Source: Brachyhypopomus gauderio
Lineage: Eukaryota > Chordata > Actinopteri > Gymnotiformes > Hypopomidae
Reading direction: 5' to 3'
Length of the DNA: 64,000 nt
Assembly: GCF_052324685.1 (NCBI RefSeq)
Contig: NC_135220.1
Span: forward strand, 1,822,716 to 1,886,715
Each line of letters starts with the position of its first letter. Positions within the stretch are counted from its first letter, which is position 1. A program made the position numbers and the translations under genes. Of the stretch, positions 1 to 13,321 are shown piece after piece. Under the pieces are notes generated by a model. That model saw only the letters and a list, made by a program, of their open reading frames with translations. It ran no database searches and was not told the DNA's origin.

Positions 1-21
1 GTCCCCCCCCCCCCGTCTCAG

Positions 22-1123
22 ACATCCACACAGAGGCGGTGCAGGCAGCCCTGGCTAAGCATAAAGAACAGAAGATGGCTCTGCCCATGCCCACCAAGCG
101 CCGCTCGGCCTTCGTCCAGTCCCCTGTGGAGAACTGCACTCCTCCAGGTGGGTGTGGCCTCCTCCGCCCTTTCTGCTGCCCCTTTAGTCCCGTGGAAACA
201 GGCTCCGCCTACGTCTCCATGCACGTGTAACGAGCAAGATGCACAAGCAGAAGCACATTTCCTGTTGACTGGCTGAGTGCAGAGCGTGTGTGTCGAGTTA
301 AAGGGCCTTCACACGTTGGTGTTTACACGTTGGTGTTTACACGTTGGTGTTTACACGTTGGTGTTCACGCGTTGGTGTTCACGCGTTGGTGTTCACGCGT
401 TGGTGTTCACGCGTTGGTGTTCACGCGTTGGTGTTTACGCGTTGGTGTTTACGCGTTGGTGTTTACGCGTTGGTGTTTACGCGTTGGTGTTTACACGTTG
501 GTGTTTACACGTTGGTGTTTACACGTTGGTGTTTACGCGTTGGTGTTTACGGCCCCTGCATCTGATCTGGATTTGAGACCTTTGAATTTATCAAATGAGA
601 AATCTGTAACGTGACATGGTAAAGGTTTATAACGTTTATAATGTTACCCTTTAATGGTAACACAGGATAATGGTAAAGGTTTATAACGTTACCCTTTAAT
701 GGTAACACAGGATAATGGTAAAGGTTTATAACGTTAAACTTCAATGGTAAAAGTTTATAAAGTTACCCTTTAATGGTAACACAGGATAATGGTAAAGGTT
801 TATAACGTTACTCTTTAATGGTAACACAGGATAATGGTAAAGGTTTACAACGTTACCCTTTTGTGGTGTGTAGACACGTCGTCCGCGTCGGAAGACGAGG
901 GTTCTCTGCGGCGGCGACAGGCGGCCACGCTTGCTCAGAGTTTGCAGAGCTCCGAGTTTTGGATCAACCGTTCGCTCCAGGGCTCCTCCACCTCCTCGTC
1001 CGCTTCCTCCACGCTGTCGCACGGAGACACCAGCAAGAGCCAGAGCCAGGGTCTCAACCACACCCACAACCACACCCAGGGCAACGCGCTGGCCGACGTT
1101 CTGGCTCACACTCGCATAGGTAT

Positions 1124-1182
<59 letters not shown>

Positions 1183-1428
1183 GAACACACTCTGACCTCC
1201 CTTTGGGATACACAGTCTTGAGTCACGAGGTCCCCAGCACGTTCATAGCTATGACTCCAGCGCACGGGTCTCTCCTCCTGCAGAGAGCAGCAGTGTGCAG
1301 CCGGATATCACCTCCTCGGTGCCCCAGGAGAGAGGCCCCCGGGGGGAACCGGGCCCTGGGCCCGCCGTGAGGGGCATGAGTCGCGGACAGAGCCGCTCCA
1401 GTATGATGGAGACTGCTGATGGTGGGCG

Positions 1429-1518
<90 letters not shown>

Positions 1519-2544
1519 CCCGCACACACACACACACACAGAAGTTTAAACACCTGCCCACACTGCTGTTTGCTGTTAACACTGCTGTTGATGGCGATAT
1601 TTACACTGCACTTTGCAGTTTAGTTTACTGAGACATTCCAGCTACAGTTAACAGCTGTTTACTTGTTTAATCCAGCAGCAGTTCACAGGGCAGTTTGTAG
1701 AGCAATTTCCCTCCATTTTAACTGTCTTTGTAATGGCAGTTAGGCACACCGTTGCGATGCTGTCAGTAAGCTGGTTTACACAGCCATTTTTATCACTCTT
1801 TTACTACTCCAGACGTTCAGCTCACAGACTCGCCATGCCACACATCAGAAAAATGACAATGTGGACTTATAATGTATATAATGACTAATGTCTGTAGGAG
1901 AGCTGGCCTGAAGCCCCTCCCCTCCGGCTGTTGTGATCTCCAGTCTCACACCCCCTGTCGCTGTCTCGCATCCCCCTGTCGCTGTCTCACATCCCCTGTC
2001 GCTGTCTCACATCCCCTGTCTCGCTCTACTTTTACCTCTCTGCCTTGGGCTTGCTTGTCTGTCTGTAGGAGGAGGAAGTGTAGCGTGTGGAAGAGAGCGT
2101 GTGCACTCTGTTGTTGTGTTTTCTTGTCCTTTAGTGTTGTCATTGGTCAGCCGCTCCTGTGTTTGATGGAAAAAGGCTTGTTTTGTTTGTGAGAAGCCTG
2201 TTTGTTGTTGTTTTGTGGTGGAGTTTCATTGCTGGAATGTGTGGTTGTTGTTGTTGGAGTGTGTGTTGGTGTGTGCAGGAGTGTCATTCTTGGAGTGTGT
2301 GCTGGCGTGGCCCATGTACCTGTGTCCTGCCCTGTGCATGTGCTGAGCCATGTCTGAGGTGTGTTAGAATAACACAAAGCTGGCCTTGAGATTGTGCTGT
2401 GTGTGTGTGTGTGTGTGTGGTTAGGAGTGCCAGTGAACAGCAGAGTCTCCACCAAGATCCAGCAGCTGTTGAACACCCTGAAGAGGCCCAAGCGCCCCCC
2501 CTTGAGCGAGTTTTTCCTGGACGACGCAGAGGAAATCGTAGAAG
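22..2544 (+). CDS. dip2b: dip2b exons: DMAP1-domain tail and Ser-rich linker
   Basis: Exons 22-147, 874-1119, 1284-1421 and 2425-2544. The first holds the end of the N-terminal domain with the basic stretch [16 protein letters not shown]. The second begins [15 protein letters not shown] and continues into a Ser/Thr-rich low-complexity stretch; it carries a His/Asn/Thr-rich patch (NHTHNHTQ) that I do not recall from the mammalian protein and that may be lineage-specific. The third and fourth lead through [11 protein letters not shown] into the conserved block [18 protein letters not shown] just before the first adenylation domain. The linker is expected to be disordered and is the least conserved part of the protein. 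The donor of exon 2 is followed at once by a (CA)n tract. Confidence 0.9.
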
Positions 2545-3554
2545 GTAGGAACGCTTTCGCCCAATCACGGTGTAGAAACACACTGCAGTTACCCCAGCTC
2601 TCAACAGGAGGCGCTGTTGCATCCGCTAAATTGCTTTTGTTTGGCTGTGTCCTGCAGTGCCTCGGCCCGACCCCAACACGCCACGGCCCGAGGGCCGGCA
2701 GATGGTCCCGGTGAAGGGTGAACCGCTGGGCGTGGTCAGTAACTGGCCCCCGGCGCTGCAGGCCTCCCTGGCCCGCTGGGGGGCCACGCAGGCCAAGAGC
2801 CCCGCTCTCACGACCCTGGACATCACGGGCAAGCCCCTGTACACCCTCACCTACGGTGAGTCCCTAAAATGGCTGCCGCCACACCCGACAGCCTGAGGCC
2901 CCGCCCTCCTCTGACTCTGTTCCCCGTGTGGTGTAGGTAAACTCTGGAGCCGCAGTCTTAAACTGGCCTACACGCTCCTCAACAAACTAGGGACCAAGAG
3001 TGAGCCGGTGCTCAAACCCGGAGACCGGGTAAGGGATGAGAGAGCCGTAATGCGTAGACGTTGCTCGGGGTACCGTGCAAATTAATTAAAGCAAGCCTTG
3101 TTGTCCTGCTTGTTTGTCCACTAGGTGGCGCTGGTCTACCCCAACAGTGATCCTGGCATGTTCTGGGTGGCTTTCTACGGTTGTCTTCTTGCAGAAGTCA
3201 TTCCTGTTCCCATAGAGGTTCCTCTGTCTCGGAAGGTACGGTAACCCCACGAGACTCGACATTAAACTGTCCAGACACCCACTCATATCTTCTTTTATTG
3301 TGCCCTGGTGGTGACAGGATGCCGGAGGTCAGCAGATTGGCTTCTTACTGGGGAGCTGTGGGATCGGTCTGGCTCTCACCAGCGAGGTCTGTCTTAAAGG
3401 CTTACCAAAGACTCCCAGCGGAGAAATCGTGCAGTTCAAAGGTGCTCGTCCATGACGTCCTGCTGACGCACACTCACCGTTGTGTTTCTGCTCTTACACA
3501 TCATTAATTACTGTAGTTTAGTAGAGCTGGACCTGTGTGTGTATGTGTGTGTGT

Positions 3555-3586
<32 letters not shown>

Positions 3587-5350
3587 AATCCCAGGGTGGC
3601 CTCGACTCAGATGGGTGGTCACGGATACTAAGTACCTTACGAAGCCTTCTAAAGACTGGCAGCCTCACATTCCTACTGCCAACACTGACACGGCTTACAT
3701 TGAGGTGTGTGTGTGCATTTTTGTGTACACGACACGTGTGTGCATACGTGTGTGTGAGAGAGAGCGCAACCTTTCACCCTGCTCACAGAGGTGTGTGTGT
3801 GTGTGTGTGTGTTTTTCCAGTACAAGGCCAGTAAGGAAGGTACAGTGATGGGGGTGGCTGTGTCTAAACTCTCCATGCTAACGCACTGCCAGGCTCTGAC
3901 TCAGGCCTGTAATTACTGTGAAGGTGAGTCACGCTACACTACTGTATCATCACTGAATCACTGAGGCCAACCTGAGAAAAAAAACCCTCCATTCACACCA
4001 CACGTTACCACGGCTAATTGCATGGTTGCATATTCTCTCTCTGTTTACGAGGTTTGGTAGGCGGTAGGTTTTCATCAAAGTATGCGGTTCATAACAGAGT
4101 TTGCTAACCTTGCTGATCTCTTTGCCTTGAGAGACAGTGACTGCACACAAGAGAGCATACAACAGCATTGGTCTGCAGTTACACACGCCTTATATACTGT
4201 TAAATCAGTACTCTGTGATCCTGTCACCTTGTGTAGTCAACGTTAAATCAGTTGCATGTTGTCCCTGTGTGTGTATCCTGCGTGAGTACGTAAACAGACA
4301 CGGACTCGGCAGTCAACAAAGCAGAGAAGTGAGGACGTGGTAAATAATTGAGGGAGTTGTTCAGCCCAGCGTGTGCGCAGTAAACCTGGAGTTCCACGTC
4401 CCATCAATATTTCATGACGCTTGCGCACACTCGGGCCTGGAAAACACACCACTGTGCAACACACTCAAGAGTGTTGATAGTGAAAATGTGATTTGTGCCA
4501 GACACACTTGGGTGTGTCTCAAGTTTCATAAACACTGGAAATATGCTTGATTCTTTTTTTTTAATGGTCTCTGTGGGTTTGTGTGTGTTTGTGTGCGTGT
4601 GTGGACTGTCTTAGGAGAGACACTGGTCAATGTCCTGGACTTCAAGAAAGACATGGGCTTATGGCATGGGGTGTTAACGGTGGGTATTAAACACTCCGTG
4701 TTAAACTCCCTTGTTGTTAAGAGATCTGGGTTAAATTCACACATAGTAAACCCCTGTGCTAAACGGAGTTAAACTCTCAGTTTAAAATACTTCTGTCTTA
4801 AATGTCTTATAATAAGCTCTTGTGTTAAATTCCGTCTTAAAACATCCTGTTTTCTGTTCTAACGTGTTCAGCATTCCTGTCTTAAGCTATATTCACATTA
4901 TTGCTTACATCAGCTTTACATTGACAGTTCACATTAATAATTGCGAGTGACCTGTGTAGGTCTGTAATGTGATGTAGTCGTAAAAGATCATTAACTCTTT
5001 GGTTCGAATTGCTTGTGTGAAACCCTCTGTGTTGACCTCCCATGTCGAACTGTTTGGGTTCGACCCTGATGGCCGTGACGCGATGCTCACTGTGGTGGCG
5101 ACTCCTGGCCCTGACTGTGTGTGTGTTCTCCGATTCCAGAGTGTGATGAACAGAATCCACACCATCAGCGTGCCCTATGCTGTCATGAAAGCCTGTCCTC
5201 TGTCCTGGGTGCAGAGGGTCCACGTCAGCAAAGGTGGGTCAACATTACTCACGCATAGAGAGTTCATTCATTAAGAGGTTTTTACCTCTTCTCTTTGAGA
5301 AAGTAACTTGTGATGATGTTTTTTCAATGAAGGGGCTCTGTCTGTCTGTC

Positions 5351-5432
<82 letters not shown>

Positions 5433-8152
5433 TACAGCACGTGTGGCCCTCGTGAAGTGTCGGGACCTGCACTGGGCTATGATGGCTCACCGAGAGCAGA
5501 AGGACACCAATCTGTCCTCCCTACGCATGCTGATTGTAGCTGATGGTGCCAATCCCTGTGAGTGAACTACAGTAGCGCACAGCACAGCTCTGTGACCTGT
5601 ATTAACACTGTAGCCTGTTGAACTAGCACACAACACAGCTCTGTGACCTGTATTAACACTGTAGCATGCTACACTAGCAAACAACACAGCTCTGTGACCT
5701 GTATTAACACTGTAGCCCACTAAACTAGCACACAGCACAGCTCTGTGACCTGTATTAACACTGTAGCCCGCTAAACTAGCACACAGCACAGCTCTGTGAC
5801 CTGTATTAACACTGTAGCCTGTTGAACTAGCACACAGCACAGCTCTGTGACCTGTATTAACACTGTAGCCCACTAAACTAGCACACAACACAGCTCTGTG
5901 ACCTGTATTAACACTGTAGCCCACTAAACTAGCACACAGCACAGCTCTGTGACCTGTATTAACACTGTAGCATGCTAAACTAGCACACAACACAGCTCTG
6001 TGACCTGTATTAACACTGTAGCCTGCTAAACTAGCACACAACACAGCTCTGTGACCTGTATTAACACTGTAGCCTGTTGAACTAGCACACAACACAGCTC
6101 TGTGACCTGTATTAACACTGTAGCATGCTAAACTAGCACACAACACAGCTCTGTGACCTGTATTAACACTGTAGCATGCTAAACTAGCACACAGCACAGC
6201 TCTGTGACCTGTATTAACACTGTAGCATGCTAAACTAGCACACAACACAGCTCTGTGACCTGTATTAACACTGTAGCCCACTAAACTAGCACACAACACA
6301 GCTCTGTGACCTGTATTAACACTGTAGCATGCTACACTAGCACACAACACAGCTCTGTGACGTGTGTTAACACTGTAGCCTGCTAAACTAGCACACAACA
6401 CAGCTCTGTGACCTGTATTAACACTGTAGCCCACTAAACTAGCACACAACACAGCTGTGTGACCTGTATTAACACTGTAGCCTGCTAAACTAGCACACAA
6501 CACAGCTCTGTGACCTGTATTAACACTGTAGCCCACTAAACTAGCACACAACACAGCTCTGTGACCTGTATTAACACTGTAGCCCACTAAACTAGCACAC
6601 AACACAGCTCTGTGACCTGTATTAACACTGTAGCATGCTACACTAGCACACAACACAGCTCTGTGACGTGTGTTAACACTGTAGCCTGCTAAACTAGCAC
6701 ACAGCACAGCTCTGTGACCTGTATTAACACTGTAGCCCACTAAACTAGCACACAGCACAGCTCTGTGACCTGTATTAACACTGTAGCATGCTAAACTAGC
6801 ACACAACACAGCTCTGTGACCTGTATTAACACTGTAGCCTGCTAAACTAGCACACAACACAGCTCTGTGACCTGTATTAACACTGTAGCCTGTTGAACTA
6901 GCACACAACACAGCTCTGTGACCTGTATTAACACTGTAGCATGCTAAACTAGCACACAACACAGCTCTGTGACCTGTATTAACACTGTAGCATGCTAAAC
7001 TAGCACACAGCACAGCTCTGTGACCTGTATTAACACTGTAGCATGCTAAACTAGCACACAACACAGCTCTGTGACCTGTATTAACACTGTAGCCCACTAA
7101 ACTAGCACACAACACAGCTCTGTGACCTGTATTAACACTGTAGCATGCTACACTAGCACACAACACAGCTCTGTGACGTGTGTTAACACTGTAGCCTGCT
7201 AAACTAGCACACAACACAGCTCTGTGACCTGTATTAACACTGTAGCCCACTAAACTAGCACACAACACAGCTCTGTGACCTGTATTAACACTGTAGCCTG
7301 CTAAACTAGCACACAACACAGCTCTGTGACCTGTATTAACACTGTAGCCCACTAAACTAGCACACAACACAGCTCTGTGACCTGTATTAACACTGTAGCC
7401 CACTAAACTAGCACACAACACAGCTCTGTGACCTGTATTAACACTGTAGCATGCTACACTAGCACACAACACAGCTCTGTGACGTGTGTTAACACTGTAG
7501 CCTGCTAAACTAGCACACAACACAGCTCTGTGACCTGTATTAACACTGTAGCCCACTAAACTAGCACACAACACAGCTCTGTGACCTGTATTAACACTGT
7601 AGCCTGTTGAACTAGCACACAACACAGCTCTGTGACCTGTATTAACATGGTAGGTCGCTAAACTACCACACAACACAGCTGTGTGACCTGTATTAACACT
7701 GTAGCATGCTAAACTAGCACACAACACAGCTGTGTGACCTGTATTAACATTGTAGCATGCTAAACTAGCACACAACACAGCTTTGTGACCTGTAGTAACA
7801 CTGTAGCCCGCTAAACTAGCACACAACACAGCTCTGTGACCTGTATTAACACTGTAGCCTGCTAAACTAGCAAACAACACAGCTCTGTGACCTGTATTAA
7901 CACTGTAGCATGCTAAACTAGCACACAACACAGCTTTGTGACCTGTATTAACACTGTAGCCTGCTGAACTAGCACACAACACAGCTCTGTGACCTGTATT
8001 AACACGGTAGGTCGCTAAACTAGCACACAACACAGCTCTGTGACCTGTATTAACACTGTAGCATGCTGTAACACGCTAATCAATCAACACTAACAGTTCC
8101 CTCATTTTATTGCAAGAGCTTCTCATGCTGCTCCAAAAGCACTGTCACTTTG

Positions 8153-8210
<58 letters not shown>

Positions 8211-9081
8211 TGTGTTTTAGGGTCAGTGTCGTCGTGCGACGCCTTCTTGAATGTGTTCCAGTCCCATGGGCTGAAGCCAGAGGTCATCTGTCCCTGTGCC
8301 TCCTCCCCAGAGGGCATGACGGTAGCCATACGCAGGTACACACAGTCATCCATGTCTGGACCTGGAGCAGCACGTTAGTTCACGTCACGGATTCACTAAG
8401 CCTCGCATTTGTGTGTGCGTGTCTGTTTGTCTGGGTATGTTTGTATGTTGTGTGTGTGTGTGTGTGTATGTGTGTAGGCCTGGTGCTCGTGGTGCCCCTC
8501 TCCCCGCCAGAGCTGTCCTCTCGATGGGTGGCCTTAGCCACTCCGTGATCCGGGTCAACACTGAGGACAAGAACTCTGCCCTCACCGTTCAGGACGTGGG
8601 TCACGTCATGCCTGGAGGTGCGAGCCCACCCCCCACACGGAGCACATCGAGTCATGGACTTCCTCCAACACCGCGCCTTCCCTGCTGACATGATCTCCCC
8701 CTGTCTTCCAGCTCTGATGTGCATCGTCAGGCCTGATGGCTCCCCCATGCTGTGCAAAACGGACGAGATCGGAGAGATCGTGCTGAACTCCCGGGCCGGC
8801 GGTACCATGTATTACGGTCTCCCCGGAGTCACCAAGAACACGTTTGAGGTACGGACGCAGACTCCCTGGAGAGCTGTTAAAGAACACGGCGTGTGTGTGT
8901 GTCCCTGCTCAGCCGCCTCGATCTGCTCCTCTAGGTGATCCCTGTGAACTCGGGCGGGACCCCCATCGGGGACGTCACCTTCATCCGCACTGGACTGCTG
9001 GGCTTTGTGGGCCCGGTAAGAATTAATGTCATCTCTTTTTAAAAGATGACACGAGGGGGCCTATTGTAACCATTCCCTCTG

Positions 9082-9173
<92 letters not shown>

Positions 9174-9327
9174 TCACAGGGCAGTCTGGTGTTTGTTGTT
9201 GGGAAAACTGAAGGACTGCTGTTGGTCAGCGGACGCAGACATAACGCCGATGACCTGGTTGCCACGGCACTGGCTGTAGAGCCTGTCAAAACAGTCTACC
9301 GGGGGAGGTATGCCTTCACACGCGCGT

Positions 9328-9387
<60 letters not shown>

Positions 9388-10686
9388 CATACTGGCTTTC
9401 ACATGAGCAGTAGCAGTAGGTGCTGATGACAGGCTGTGTGTGCATGTGCGTGTGCCCGTATGTGTGTGTGTGTGTGCTCCAGGATCGCCGTGTTCTCCGT
9501 CACCGTGTTCTACGATGAGAGGATTGTGATCGTCGCAGAGCAGAGGCCAGATGCCAGTGAGGAGGACAGCTTCCAGTGGATGAGCCGTGTCCTTCAGGTC
9601 CTCTCACACACCCCTCACACACCCCTCACACACCCCTCACACACTCCTCACACACTCACACTGCAGGAATTGAGTCTTAGTTAAACACTGTAGCCTTCAA
9701 TTTAGCACCACTTAATTAACACCACTTCACACCACTTAATTACTGTTTTTACTGTGCAAGTAAACAAAGATATTTTACATAGCCTCACATGACACGTTTG
9801 ATTGTTAGAATTTCAAATTCTCTTCTTAAGTTCACCGATGACTTTCCTTCACTTTCTTAGGCCATAGACAGCATCCACCAGGTGGGCTTGTACTGTTTGG
9901 CGCTAGTGCCAGCCAACACCTTACCCAAGACACCTCTGGGTGGCATCCACGTATCTGAGACCAAGCAGTGCTTCCTGGATGGCTCCCTACACCCCTGCAA
10001 CATCCTCATGTGTCCACACACGTGTGTGACCAACCTGCCCAAACCCCGCCAGAAACAGCCAGGTACCAGCCGAGAGCGTGAAACGTCTTGGCTCGGTGTC
10101 CCGCCTTAAACGTGAAGCAGTTTGTATGTCCCGCAGTGTCAGTTTTGGTACTCTTACGACTGTCAAATATTTCTGTGGTAGCAATCATCTGCTGAGATTC
10201 TGATTGGTGCAGTTTTAAATGTAAAACCCCGCCCCGTGTTTAACCCCGCCTCACGTGATATTTCTTTCCGTCCCAACAGTGGGAGTGGGTCCCGCTTCCA
10301 TCATGGTGGGCAACCTGGTGGCGGGAAAGAGGATCGCCCAGGCCGCGGGCAGGGAGCTGGCCCTCATCGAGGACCAAGAGCTGTCCAGGAAGGTGTGTAG
10401 GGGGTGGAGCTAGAGCACCTGCCCCGCCCCCACCTCGCCCCGCCCTTCATAAGGATAAGGACTGGCTGAATGAGGCTAAGATAGGCTCATTATCTGGGCC
10501 TAAGTGTGCCTGCTCATTACAGTTCAGTAGTAACAGTCCTGCACTTGGAGACGCACAAGGTGCCTTTAGCGCGGCCTTGTCTCTTGGTACAGAGCTTTAA
10601 TTTTAATCCATGTAAATCCATTCTATTAAGAGCAATAAGAAGTAAAGGAATGTTAGATGTGTGTGTGTGGAGGGTGTACGAGGACG

Positions 10687-10718
<32 letters not shown>

Positions 10719-10841
10719 GAGCGTGTACGAGGGCGAGGGTGTGTGTGTGTGTGTGTATGTGTGTGTGTGGAGGGTGTACGAGGGCGGGTGTGTGTGTGTG
10801 TGTGTGTATGTGTGTGTGTGTGTGTGTGTGGAGGGAGGGCG

Positions 10842-10876
<35 letters not shown>

Positions 10877-12943
10877 AGGGTGTACAAGGGCCAGTGTGAC
10901 TCTGTTCCTCTCTCTGTTTTCCACTCTTTAATGCTGTGGGCCTCAAGCTCTATATGTGGCCTGTGACTATGGTAAGGCTGACCGCTGCACTGCTGTGTGT
11001 GTGTGTGTGTGTGCGCACACGTCAAGCTCACAACACCAGCTCTAAGGCGTGTGTGCATCTGCGCTGTAACTCCTCTCTGCTGACACACACACACACACAC
11101 ACACACACACATTCACTGTCTGCATTGGCCTGCTTTGGAAACATTTGTGTGTGTGTGTGTTTTTCAGGTGTACACAGTCACCCAGAAGAACACACACCCT
11201 GTGTTAATAGCTCTGCCCACTACTCCTGTCTGGACGCTCCTTTTCTTTCCCCTCGTTTGTTAATGTCCCGTCTTCTCCTGCCTCGTCTTTCTCTGTCCTT
11301 CCTAATGACGTAACGGCTTGGGTCATGTGCTCGGTGCTGATACCTGTGAGGGTGTCCGTACTGGTGCCTGACGGAGGTCTTGTGGGACGAACGCTTGACG
11401 GTAATGTTTGTCTTGCAGCACCAGTTCCTGTCGGAGGCGCTCCAGTGGAGGGCCCAGTCTGACCCGGACCACGTGCTCTTCATGCTGCTCAACGCCAAGG
11501 TGAGTCTGTCTGCGCCGGCCCGTCTACAGACCTCCATAAGCACCATAAGGGAGAGGGTTGTGGTCGAGATGGAGTAGAACAAAGTGGCTTCACATGTGAA
11601 CGTAGCCTTTGGAGTTCTGAAGTGTGATTCTTGTTCTTTGTCCAATCTGGCCCGATTTTTTTTCCCCATTGCATTTAACACTATTAATTGTAATTGTTAA
11701 CGTGACCCACAGGGGGCAGCGGTGAGCACGGCCACGTGTTTGCAGTTGCACAAACGAGCGGAGAAGATCACGGCATCCCTGCAGGAGAGAGGAGGCCTGA
11801 ACACCGGAGACAGCGTGGTGCTGCTGTACCCTCCCGGTAAAGTCACGTCTCTCCGTAAAGACGCTAACGTGACGGCTGCTGCCCAGGGACACGTGCGCTG
11901 AGCCTAACGACTCCTCCTCCCCTCCTACGCAGGCATAGACCTGATCGCCGCCTTCTACGGCTGCCTGTACGCGGGCTGCATCCCGGTGACCGTGCGCCCG
12001 CCCCATCCGCAGAACCTGGCGGCCACGTTGCCCACAGTGCGCATGATCATAGACGTGAGTCTCACGTGCACGGCCTCTCCCACGCCCAGTGCGCTACGGT
12101 ACACGGATGTTTGGCGCTAACGCTCACGTTTGTGTGAAATCTTTCTCCTGTGTGTGTGTGTGTGTTAGGTGAGTAAGGCAGCCTGCATTCTGACCACCCA
12201 ATCGCTCATGAAGACGTTGCGTTCTAAAGAGGCGGCGGCTAGTGTAAACGTGAAAACGTGGCCTACCATCATAGACACAGGTATTCAGACCGACCTCTGC
12301 TGGGAGCGACCCCATCCACCCGGGGTCAAACTGGCGCTTTGTCTTAAGTGTCCGTCCAATAGCACTCAAGATCTTTCTCTCCCCGTGTGTGTGTGTATAG
12401 ATGACCTTTCGAGAAAGCGCCCCCCACCCATCTATAAGCCGCCCACCGCGGAGATGTTGGCCTACCTGGACTTCAGCGTGTCCACCACCGGCATGCTGAC
12501 CGGAGTGAAGGTAAAGTGTCTACTGCACCCTGTCTTCCAGTCTCCCTCCCATCATCATCATCATCATCATCATTAATGCTGTGTGTGTCTCAGATCTCCC
12601 ATGCGGCTGTGAGTGCCCTGTGTCGCTCCGTTAAGCTGCAGTGTGAGCTCTACTCCTCCAGACAGGTGGCCATCTGCCTGGACCCCTACTGTGGCCTGGG
12701 CTTCGTGCTCTGGTGCATCTCTAGGTAATGCACCAACGAAGTGGTGTGTGTGTTTGTTTGTGTGTGTGTTTGTTTGTGTGTGTGTTTGTTTGTTTGTGTG
12801 TTTGTTTATTTGCTTTCCGGAGGGTGGTATCTTTTCCATCAGACAGCCCTGCAGGCAGCGGCCTGGGAGTTTAAGGGTGTGGCACAGCATCTGATCACAC
12901 ACACACACACACACAGGCACACACAGGCAACACACACACACAC

Positions 12944-12983
<40 letters not shown>

Positions 12984-13062
12984 GCCCAGTAAATCTGGAA
13001 CTGCGTTACAGGATTTCATTAGGATGTCTTCTTTTATCTCCCTTTCCTCCTCCCTGTCTCAT

Positions 13063-13095
<33 letters not shown>

Positions 13096-13286
13096 TTGCG
13101 GTTGCAGTGTGTACTCGGGTCACCAGTCCATCCTGATTCCTCCCATGGAGCTGGAGAGCTCCCTGCCCCTGTGGCTAAGCACGCTCAGTCAGTACAAGAT
13201 CAGAGACACCTTCTGCTCCTACTCAGTCATGGAGCTCTGCACCAAGGGCCTGGGCACGCAGACCGAGACCCTGAAGGTGAGCGTGC

Positions 13287-13321
<35 letters not shown>

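Noticed and set aside
312..862. CRISPR-like array (regular repeats)
   Set aside because: Head-to-tail repeats without unique spacers in an animal intron; the same reasoning excludes all other arrays here.
5487..8033. 848-residue minus-strand open frame as a repeat-protein gene
   Set aside because: It is made by a 51-bp repeat whose period is divisible by 3, runs through a genuine plus-strand exon, and has no non-repeat domain, splice context or start context.
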